DNA of 64,000 nucleotides from Leptodontidium sp. MPI-SDFR-AT-0119 (Eukaryota > Ascomycota > Leotiomycetes > Helotiales > Leptodontidiaceae), in assembly GCA_020726505.1 (NCBI GenBank), contig JAHLEZ010000022.1, positions 434,001-498,000 on the forward strand, written 5' to 3'. Below, in pieces: positions 34,043-42,208 of the stretch. A model generated the notes under the pieces. That model was not told where the DNA came from, ran no database searches, and saw nothing but the letters and a program-made list of their open reading frames with translations. The translations under genes were made by a program, and so were the position numbers. The stretch's first letter is position 1. Each line of letters starts with the position of its first letter.

Positions 34043-35904
34043 GTAACTGCCTTGGCCGTTAGTTCTAGCGTTATTAGGCGTATAATGATTACGATAAGTA
34101 TTCTCATCAATATAACCGCTATACTTTATCCTCTAAGCCGTTAAATAGAGCTTATCTAAGAATTCGTTAGTTTTAAAGATAAATCCGCCTAATAATTACT
34201 AGTAAAGTATATTAATAAGAAATAAACCTTTTACTCTGAAATTATAAATTATAGGCGGGAGCTTATATTTAGAACGAAAGCTTAGGTCTCTCACACGTTT
34301 ACTAAATATGTTTATTGTGTTAATCTTTTTATCTTCTTTCTAGAAGAAGGGTAGATTAAGGACTTTTAAATCTTAATAGAGTTAAAATATCTTATCCCTA
34401 AGTGGGTCGAGATTAAGAAGTTTATTTATAGTCTTATAATCTCTAAAGACCCCCTTTACGATAAATTTAGCGAGATACGTAAAGATCGGATTATAAAAGA
34501 GCGGTCGAGGTTGTAAGCCTTCGTGTAATAAGTACTCCGGCTTATTTTATAATTAGTCTTTAAAAAATAGCTCTAAGGTGTGAGATAATAGAACCTCACC
34601 TTTTATCTAACTTAAATGTTATGTTTTTGGCGTCTCGTACAACTTATATCACAAACTCCGCCCTCTTATCCTCATTTCAAAACACCCTAAAAGTGATATC
34701 TTAGTGAAATAGCCATTAGTCGTTCGCCGAACCTCGGAAGAGTTTAAGGACACAGAAGACTTATATAATAATAAAGGCCTCGACCTGACTTAAGACGGCA
34801 AATTGATTGTATAAACTCGCCGACTCTTGCTGATGTAAATACTTGTATTTGTAGTTAGCCTTACACTTTTAATTTAGTTCTTGGCTTCTTATAAATATGT
34901 TAATTATTTGACCAGAGTTATATTCCAAGATAAATAAAATGAATTATTATGTTATACTTCCTCTCTTACTTTTTATAGCGCAGGCCGATTTCCTTTTACA
35001 AAGGGCCTTTTATAAATTATACTCTATTAGCGATTACGTATAATAACTCAAAAATGTGGAAATGCTAGATCTAGAACTTACGTTTGAGATAGTAATAATT
35101 ACTTTAGGGTCTATCTTTAGCTTCTATTCAGCCTACTACTAGCCTGCCGTAAGATCCTTCCACGAGCGGATAATAGAGCCTAGCCTAATAATATCGTCGC
35201 TATAGGCACTTACGATATTATATATAATATATTTGGCTTAATCTTTCGACGTCTTTATATTATCTAGAGTAGCTTTAGGGTGTTCGAGTTCAAACTTATT
35301 TAATAAAGAAATAAGCGTTAAAAGAAATTTTTATTAGAGATTAAGAAATAGCCCTTATTAGTCTTATCGCGTTAAGGTACGAGTATAGTTTTTCTTTGTT
35401 CTTGACTAGAGATCTTTCTTTACCTTTTTTCCGTTGACAATTTCTAACTTAATACTAAAGCCTTTACTACGAGATTGTGCGAAGAACTCCTTTATTAATT
35501 CCTTTTTAGGCATTAAGGATACTAAAACAGTAACTTACATAGAGTAGAATATAAAAGGCAATTAATAAAACGAATTTTATAGAGAGATTTAGAAAGTCGA
35601 TTAAATAGTGAGATTAAAGAAGAGAGGTATTTAAATTAAGATAAGTATAAAGTGATAAGGAATTTATAAAAGGAAAAGGAGTACTCTCCTTAGGGATATT
35701 TATATTAATCTAACTTACACTATAAGTAAAGTACTAAGTATATTTTTAGAAAGTGTCTACTTTAGGTTCCTTGGGAACTTGTTTAGGCTCCTTAAGTATC
35801 GTCGTTAAAACTTAACAAAAGTGATATAAAAGAATAGAGGCTAAATTAAGTATAATTAGTTAAAAAGCGAGAAGTCAAAACACGTGACAATATAGTAAAT
35901 CTTA

Positions 35905-36055
35905 CTTAGGATGCTTAGGCCTACTTAGGTGAGCTGCTTAGGGTGCTCAAGTGAATTGCTTAGGGTGCTCAGGGTGCTTAGGGTGCTCGGGTGAGTTGCT
36001 CAGGTTGCTTATGTAGCTCAAGTGAGTTGATTAAGCCGAGGGTGAGCCGAGGGTG
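35905..36055 (+). repeat. Degenerate GCTTAGGGTG minisatellite at the edge of the AT block
   Basis: About 150 bases built from variants of GCTTAGGGTGCTC and AGGTGAGTTGCT, with units of roughly 10-22 bases in irregular order. It marks the exact transition from decayed to base-balanced DNA. Confidence 0.65.
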
Positions 36056-36325
36056 ATTAGCGCCTAAGCAAGAGCAGCAAGCTTACTAACTGAATGCGAT
36101 GGAGAAGAAAGGGAAAATTAATTGATAATACCCGAGCATCATATTTGTTTCCGAGGACTCTTTGTTTATTAGGAAACGGTTGTGGTAGGAGGACGCTTTC
36201 GATGACGTGTGAAATGGGGGTAAGGGGACGAGGAGGCGGCGAGTTGAGAATATGCACGGAATTCAGTGTGAAATGTTGTCGAATCCACATACTAGGAATC
36301 AATGTTAGAAGACAGGGCTTTTGTC

Positions 36326-36342
36326 AAAAAAAAAAAAAAAAA

Positions 36343-36374
<32 letters not shown>
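36326..36374 (+). repeat. Homopurine tract A17-G32
   Basis: Seventeen A (36326-36342) followed directly by 32 G (36343-36374). It lies just beyond the stop codon of the minus-strand gene at 36403-36945, so its transcript would carry a C-run then a U-run in the 3' untranslated region. Length should be polymorphic or sequencing-sensitive. Confidence 0.95.
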
Positions 36375-36375
<1 letters not shown>

Positions 36376-36402
36376 AGAGACAAAAGAAGGAAGATGGGGA
36401 GT

Positions 36403-36945
36403 TCATACGATCTTGAGCTCCAAATCTGATTTGTACTTGAACAGTTGCCCAGTCCCCCCAAAGCCAACCATTCGACCAATATCTTCTTCCAGTATAGCTC
36501 CTGGCGGATTCTCAAAGGCTTCAATTTTCCTTCGCTTTCGGCTTTCCCCATCTTTATCCTCAGAATCCGTTCAAGCCTTCGCCCACTTTGTGCTTACCGC
36601 GCTACTAATGTTGATTCTGGTATCATCAACTGCCTCGACTTCTGTTCTGGCGAAATCCGCTGCAGCATCTTCTGACTCTGCGGCAGGGTTTATGGAATCT
36701 TCTGTATCTGTCTTTGCCTCAACGTCCGCCTCCGCCTCCACGCTTCCCACCTCCACCCCTGCCTCCAAATCTGCAGTCATTGCACCGACAAAAGTATTCT
36801 CGCCTCCGTTGCCATTGCTGAGATATTCGCGACCGACACACCAAGTGCGCAGCTCTTGAGGAAAGGTGGGAGTCGACCCTGGAAGTGAAACAGGCGCGAC
36901 TTCTTCAAATTTCCGTTTGTTGCGAGGAGGATTGGAATCGTTCAT
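36403..36945 (-). CDS. Small acidic protein with basic nuclear-type motifs, two exons, function unknown
   Basis: Start ATG at 36945 (MNDSNPPRNKRKFEE). Exon 1 is 36945-36598 and exon 2 is 36558-36403. The intron (36559-36597) is only 39 bases, GTAAGC...CTGAG, with a possible branch site TTGAAC. The spliced protein is 167 aa: an N-terminal basic KRKFEE, a central acidic stretch rich in Glu/Asp/Ala/Val, then RKRRKIEAFENPPG and a C-terminal GRMVGFGGTGQLFKYKSDLEL. Two basic clusters suggest nuclear location. An alternative upstream ATG at 37050 would add 35 residues. Reading frames of similar length on the other strand are low-complexity shadows. I do not recognise a family. The good continuity of the C-terminal exon supports a real gene. 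Confidence 0.6.
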
Positions 36946-37240
36946 CCTGGTGGTTTTCGCGTTCAGAAGAGACAAGCCAAGACTCTCTCGAACATGGACG
37001 TGGTGGACGCGACTTGAGAGAGTGGGCGGGGACTCGCGAATAGTCAGCATTCAACCCCGCCCGCATAACAACAACCAACGGATTAGATAAGATAAGTGTT
37101 TGTTCTTTATAGTAGTAACCACATTTATATGACTTTGACCAGACAGTGAGATAATAGCATCACCTCGGCTACCTACTCGTTCTACCTAAATCCAAGCACT
37201 CGTATTCTAATTTACACACCACAATTGGTTGATCGGCAAC

Positions 37241-39418
37241 TTAGTTGCAGAAAAAAACCCCTTCTGCTAAATCCGTCGACCTTTTCATGGTTGCTCTGGC
37301 CTCTTCCACCTGCGTATCTCGACCCCTACCATGATCAACAAGCTCGACGGCAATCATAGATTCGTCTCGCTTTTTCACTCTCGCTACGACGCATCTCTGA
37401 GTGGCCTTCCCTCCGGATTCAGAAACCAGTGGCCTAAGAGCGATAATCGCAAACATACCCGCACCTTGAGACCAACCGTCCACTGTCGTGGAGGACTGAT
37501 AAGTGTAGCTCTTGTTTTCCTGGTCTTTGAACGCCAGTTTGCCAGAAATTTGATTTTCTAAATTTATCAGAAAGCCTGGAAATCTGACCTCGAGCCCAGC
37601 TTCAGTCACAGTGCCTGCTTCTGTACGGGATTCTTGAAAGCCGTCGGGATCAAGAAATGTTTCTGGGGCCCACCCAAATCCCGAAATCTTGAGCTTCGGA
37701 GTTGTGCTGAAGATGATGCAGCTATCGACATATGGCAGCAACTTCCAGATGACTGACATTGCGAGCTGACTGTCCTTTCCTGCTTGGAGGACCTGTTCGA
37801 TATCGAGACTAAGAGTGTTGGCTATACATATGGCTTCGTCAGACTTCACAGTAGTCGAGCGGTACTGCATCGCCCGGTAGATAGCTTGGGAGGCTATTTT
37901 ACTGGAAACTTCCGGCCTAAAGAGATTTCTGTTGAAGACCGAGCTGGTTAGAGTAAAGTTAATATGCAGATTTCTGGCCACTGTGTCCCCAGCGTCCACC
38001 ACGTCTTTAAATCTGTTATACACAGCAAAATAGTCGACCGGACCATCACTGAACTGTAGGAACAGCTCGTTTGCAAGGCTGCCTTCCTGAAGTGTCCAAA
38101 GCCGGTGCATCCACCGAGAGCACTCAACTCTGAGAAGAATCTCTTGTTTAGATGTCTTCCAGAAAACTGCTCTCTGGAGATAGGAATCCAGGACTATAAC
38201 CGAGCTGGCCTCTTTATAGGTCTGCTGAAGCATCTTTATGCCAAGAGTCTGCGCTTCTGGTGGATGAGTTGGGCAGCATATAGTATCAATCCAGAACGGT
38301 ATTAGCGGCTTAGAGAGTGAAACATATGAGACCTTCAAAGCGCCTGAACCGATACGGTGAGTTGCTCGGGCATGTTCGATTCCTGAAGCTAAGGTTTGCA
38401 GCTGATCAAGTTTGCACACCCTTAACCGGTTTGAATGGGGATTTCCGAGTCCATCCGACCAGACGTGCGAGAAGGCAATGTACTGCCGCACCTCATTCGA
38501 CGACTTGATGGCGACATTGAGTTTGGCGGGGTTTGAAAGTCCAAGTCGAGATTTCCATATTTCGCCATCATTTGCTACCAAAATGACAGGCAAGTTCCCT
38601 CCGAGCAGTATATCATGCGCTTTGTTGACGTCCAGTTCAAACCATGGACATTCACACCCATCGGCGACGTGCCCAGGCTCCGGATATGTCTTCATATTCG
38701 AATACACTTCCAATATTCTGCATCTTTTTTCGTTACATTCAGCATGTTGATAATGAGGGTTTGGGGGCTCCAGCTGAACAGAGGCAAGAATCATGTCGAG
38801 ATTCTCGGAGATCGAAATCATTTCGGACGGGCACCATCCGTGGCTACGCAGCCTCTTCTTGATAGGGTCTACCAATATACCAGGCCATGAATATCCAGAC
38901 CAGTTGCCTGATGGTATCGCTTCAAAGGATCCACTCAGAGGTAGAATTGTCCCCGAGAGGAAGTTGACAAGAATAGCTACGCCCATCAAGACTTGCGTAT
39001 CAGCCGCAGGCAGCTCGCAAGCCAAGGATACGACTTGAAAGGCTCGGCCGAAACACGCCAATAGGTGCCGGGATCGTTCCTCTTTGTCTTGTCGTGCATC
39101 CCAGTGGCTCTTTGTGGCTACCGCGAGATTTTTGGTGCAAAGAACAATCTCCTGGGCGTCATTGACGGAGGTCCAGTCCTTATCATTCGTATAATCCTCC
39201 TCCAGAAACTCGTGCAAGAGCCCGAAAAAAAGCCAGGTCTGAAGGACTGCCGCCTGAGAAGCTGGTGTGTCGCTCTCCTGGAGAATGGCATCCTGGCTTT
39301 CAAAGCCTTTTCGATTGGGATAGGTCAAGAACGGCCCTTTATCATACTCCTCAACCCGTACGCAGGGAAACTCGATCGCAGTGCCAACGGCATTGTAAGG
39401 ACGTGGAATGTGATCCAT
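37241..39418 (-). CDS. Divergent HET-like protein with long N-terminal extension
   Basis: 725 aa, no intron, ATG at 39418 (MDHIPRPYN). The HET-type signals sit in the middle, not at the N-terminus: YIAFSHVWSDG near residue 310, FWIDTICCPTHPPE near 375, and RWMHRLWTLQEG near 435. The first 300 residues are unlike classical HET proteins and contain a Cys/His-rich piece (HAECNEKRCR, then GCECPWFELD) that could bind metal. This belongs to the large fungal group of HET-related proteins in which the Trp-Gly of block 1 is replaced (here HVWSDG). Likely role: cell-death or incompatibility signalling, by family only. It is transcribed away from the kinase-like gene at 41150, sharing a 1.7-kb upstream region. 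No disabling change seen. Confidence 0.8.
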   Translation of the reverse strand: MDHIPRPYNAVGTAIEFPCVRVEEYDKGPFLTYPNRKGFESQDAILQESDTPASQAAVLQTWLFFGLLHEFLEEDYTNDKDWTSVNDAQEIVLCTKNLAVATKSHWDARQDKEERSRHLLACFGRAFQVVSLACELPAADTQVLMGVAILVNFLSGTILPLSGSFEAIPSGNWSGYSWPGILVDPIKKRLRSHGWCPSEMISISENLDMILASVQLEPPNPHYQHAECNEKRCRILEVYSNMKTYPEPGHVADGCECPWFELDVNKAHDILLGGNLPVILVANDGEIWKSRLGLSNPAKLNVAIKSSNEVRQYIAFSHVWSDGLGNPHSNRLRVCKLDQLQTLASGIEHARATHRIGSGALKVSYVSLSKPLIPFWIDTICCPTHPPEAQTLGIKMLQQTYKEASSVIVLDSYLQRAVFWKTSKQEILLRVECSRWMHRLWTLQEGSLANELFLQFSDGPVDYFAVYNRFKDVVDAGDTVARNLHINFTLTSSVFNRNLFRPEVSSKIASQAIYRAMQYRSTTVKSDEAICIANTLSLDIEQVLQAGKDSQLAMSVIWKLLPYVDSCIIFSTTPKLKISGFGWAPETFLDPDGFQESRTEAGTVTEAGLEVRFPGFLINLENQISGKLAFKDQENKSYTYQSSTTVDGWSQGAGMFAIIALRPLVSESGGKATQRCVVARVKKRDESMIAVELVDHGRGRDTQVEEARATMKRSTDLAEGVFFCN

Positions 39419-41149
39419 TTCAAATGACGATTTATAAGAGAAATATTCTTTCCAATCTCAATGAAATGCGGGTCGATATATAAGTTAAAATGAACCTGTA
39501 CAGCCTAGTCCCATAAGCGAGTGCTTTTTCAGCTCACCGAAATGTCTCAATATTTGATTGGAACACACTCATGGCCAAAGGTGAGGCCGCGCTTGGCTAC
39601 ATGGCACTGCTTCACATCTCGCCTCTTCCTGCAAGGCTCTCCAATTACATCTTTGCTGTCAGTTGCACTTTGTCATTCAGAAAGCCGACTTGACTTTGAG
39701 GCCTTAGAATTGTTTGAGTAGGCGCTGCACTTCAGGCGGAAATGCTAACAAACCTTGGCTATGGGAGCCGGGTGTACGGGGGGGTTCCAATGCACCCACG
39801 CCATGGCGTGGATCGAGAGCTGGCTACGCGCCGTGCACCACCAAAATGATCTCGCACCGCGTCTGCATCCACTTGCACTGTGATTTTGAAGCAGAAGCCA
39901 GTCTTTGAAGTGACATCGCCTAACCGGAAGCGGAAACGGAAGCATTGTTACCATATCTTGATCGCTACTGAATTAAAGAATGTATCTTCCATACCACTTT
40001 GCCCAATCCAGAGTCAACAGAGGAAGCATAAGATAATATAGACATTAATTTAAACCTGAGAAGTACGAGCCCAAGGCCTCGTCTCTCTTCTTATGGTAGG
40101 GCAGATTTGAGCTGCCTGATATACTCCTTCCCTCCTCCTACTTCTGTTTTCCCAAGTTCGCTCAGGCAGCTTCTACTCATAGCGGCGAAGCACTGTAGCT
40201 CTGCCTCTGCATGCGGGCAGAGTGTTTAGCGAGCAACCTCACAGCGGAAGAGCTGGTGGATGATTCTCTGCGAGGTTTCTTATGAAGCGAGGATGAGTGA
40301 TGTCTGGGCTGCTTAGTCCTGAGAGCAAAGCCGAAGCCTACATGTCGGATCTTTAGTTTAATACTCGTTAGTGATTGAAGATTGAAACTGCTCGAGTGTA
40401 AGACAAACCCAAAAGCCCAAAAAATCAAATTTCAACTACTAGAGCTATACAGAACACTATCGCAGCAAGCGTGAACCGATGCGCCAACTTTTCAAAAGAC
40501 TATCAATTTCAAACACCTCGAAAGATCATTACCAGAATGTCTTTTATATACCCCGCGAATACGAGCTCATAACATCCCAACCCACTTCCCAAGCACAAAT
40601 TCAGACAACGTTGCCATTGCGAGCCAGTCAACAGAAAGCCTCCCTTCTCCTGGACAGGCTAGATGAAACGATTTAACGACGGCGCCCTTGTGGTGTTGCT
40701 GTGCAGTTCCTGCAACAACGGTCACGGACCCCACGACCCGTCGCAGACCCACCAACCAACTCCCTCTCACCCCCATCACACTCTCACCAGCCAGATACAA
40801 ATAAACGCTGCGCAATACAGTAACATAGTAACCTTCTCAGATTGCATCAATCTGAGGATCGCGGTACCGATATTCCATTTGCACTCAAGCCAAACCTGAG
40901 ACGTCAGGCATCATCAACCTTTTTTCCCTGCCCCCAACCAAACGGCTTCGCTCTAAGGAAACACCACCTATACTACGCAAGAGATCCTTCACAGTAAGTT
41001 ATTTGAAGCATCATGTGTTTAGTGAAGTTCTATATTGACTATTATGGCAGCATATAGGTCTAAAACCCTTCGGCATCATACACCAACTCTCCTACTTTTC
41101 CCACTCGGTCCTGCCTACTTCAACCTCGCAGGAGAGCTCATCTGCTAGA
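39419..41149. other. Divergent intergenic region, 1.7 kb
   Basis: Probable shared upstream region of the HET-like gene (left) and the kinase-like gene (right). A good GTAAGT donor near 40996 and a GGCAG acceptor near 41055 could bound a 5'-UTR intron of the kinase-like gene. Open frames of up to about 83 codons show no family features. Confidence 0.45.
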
Positions 41150-42169
41150 ATGCACTCATTCAAAAATATGAGCCATACCGTCATAGACAGTCACATCGAG
41201 CTCGATCGCTCATGGGTCACCGTCATGTGTCGAGCCACGCGATTTCACATTACTATTTCACACAAAGACATCCGGGACAGCCGCTTTGGGACAGAATACT
41301 CCGAGATGGTGGCCAAAGCCATGGATGACGACGAGGAATATCATGATTTGTTATGTGAATGGATTATCGACCCGTGTCTTTCTTACTTCCGAGAGAGTAC
41401 ATTAAACATCCCTAAAGAAATTACCTTCAAAGACTTCTACGACCCACCGACGCATCACTTGAAGCTCTTGGTTTCGGGATCGGGATCCTCACTCTATCCC
41501 AAGGCCACTCAAGATCGCGGGACTATGAACGCATTCCATTTGATGATACCGTCCAGAGAGCTTCCACCTTTCTCCGAAGTCCCTCGTTCAAAGGCATCGG
41601 ATCTTCGAATCATTTCAGATACCAAATGGGACGATTATATGTCCGAGATACCTCAAAAAGCCATTACTAGTGACGGCACTTCCAGGTTCTTTAAACCCGC
41701 GGATGACAAGAAGCAACTCCTCAGAGAAGTTGATATGCATTTGCGTATTCGCGAAGTCGGATTGCGGGACACTATCAAAGTAGCCAACCTACATAGTATC
41801 GTGGTATCTGACGACGCTAAGATGACAATCGGTCTTCTATTCGACCTTATACCCTCAACCGGTGACTCCTTATATACCCACAAGAACAGCGCGTTGGCCT
41901 CCGAATATCATGCAAGATGGAAGCAGCAAGTTACAGCTACCGTTGAGCAGTTACATTCTCATAATCTTGTGTGGGGTGACGTTCATCCGGGTAATATTGT
42001 TATTGATACTAGCTTCAACGCCTGGGTTGTAGACTTTGGTGGTTGGTCTATTGTGGAGTTTATTCCGCGCAAGAAAGCAGGAACGAAAGATGGGGATTGG
42101 CAAGGAGTTAGAAAAATCTTCGATGAATGGATACTCGAAGATAATGACTCAGATCATCGTGTAGAATAG
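41150..42169 (+). CDS. Protein-kinase-like (APH/fungal kinase-like) protein
   Basis: 339 aa, no intron. The C-terminal half has a kinase-like core. A candidate ATP-binding Lys is K182 (SRFFKPADD), followed by an acidic helix (LLREVDMHLRI). The catalytic loop is HNLVWGDVHPGN, with D277 as the base and Asn five residues later. The metal-binding DFG is VVDFGG (D295). The N-terminal 150 residues form a family-specific domain with no catalytic motif. The layout is that of fungal eukaryotic-protein-kinase-like or aminoglycoside-phosphotransferase-like proteins, whose substrates are unknown. A second ATG at 41168 (MSHTVID) is an equally good start. The gene stops 40 bases before the convergent ABC transporter stop. 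Confidence 0.8.
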   Translation: MHSFKNMSHTVIDSHIELDRSWVTVMCRATRFHITISHKDIRDSRFGTEYSEMVAKAMDDDEEYHDLLCEWIIDPCLSYFRESTLNIPKEITFKDFYDPPTHHLKLLVSGSGSSLYPKATQDRGTMNAFHLMIPSRELPPFSEVPRSKASDLRIISDTKWDDYMSEIPQKAITSDGTSRFFKPADDKKQLLREVDMHLRIREVGLRDTIKVANLHSIVVSDDAKMTIGLLFDLIPSTGDSLYTHKNSALASEYHARWKQQVTATVEQLHSHNLVWGDVHPGNIVIDTSFNAWVVDFGGWSIVEFIPRKKAGTKDGDWQGVRKIFDEWILEDNDSDHRVE

Positions 42170-42208
42170 ACAACTTCGCAGATGCGTTGATTTGATTTGA
42201 TTTTACTT

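Larger units (their letters stand above)
31970..35513 (-). pseudogene. DUF3435-type tyrosine recombinase relic, interrupted by two solo LTRs
   Basis: Minus-strand reading starts at an ATG at 35513 (MPKKELIKEFF). It passes a middle part with YIDENTYRNHYTPNNART near 34100, then SVEKQHELKSS and DPRDDSAVTD near 33600. Next come RRKELRTKKRKLIAKELHK, RVRTLILKRDRLTSNLF near 33230, and a C-terminal decayed C2H2 finger region (CPFYLD near 32760; VKFHLQNNYSTEF near 32520), ending in an acidic tail near 31970. This matches the fungal DUF3435 family (also called FLU1-II), which includes the captain recombinases of Starship elements. The HxxR..Y catalytic part should lie near 34080-34300, where the His seems lost. 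Removing the solo LTRs (33382-33543 and 33741-34042) with one TSD copy each restores the frame. Stops elsewhere fit RIP. Confidence 0.7.
4740..36050. other. 31-kb AT-rich block of RIP-decayed repeats
   Basis: From about 4740 to 36050 the sequence is AT-rich, dominated by TA steps and with few CA/TG steps, while CG steps remain common. Readable relics show TGG (Trp) turned to TAG and CAA/CAG turned to TAA/TAG throughout. These are C-to-T changes in CpA context on either strand, as left by RIP. The block contains the nested LTR elements and the other relics listed separately. I see no intact host gene in it. Confidence 0.85.

Noticed and set aside
36302..36859. 185-codon plus-strand frame through the A17-G32 tract
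   Set aside because: It starts Lys/Gly-homopolymeric from the A/G run and continues as a Ser/Ala/Thr-rich shadow of the minus-strand gene, which has a coherent splice and C-terminus.
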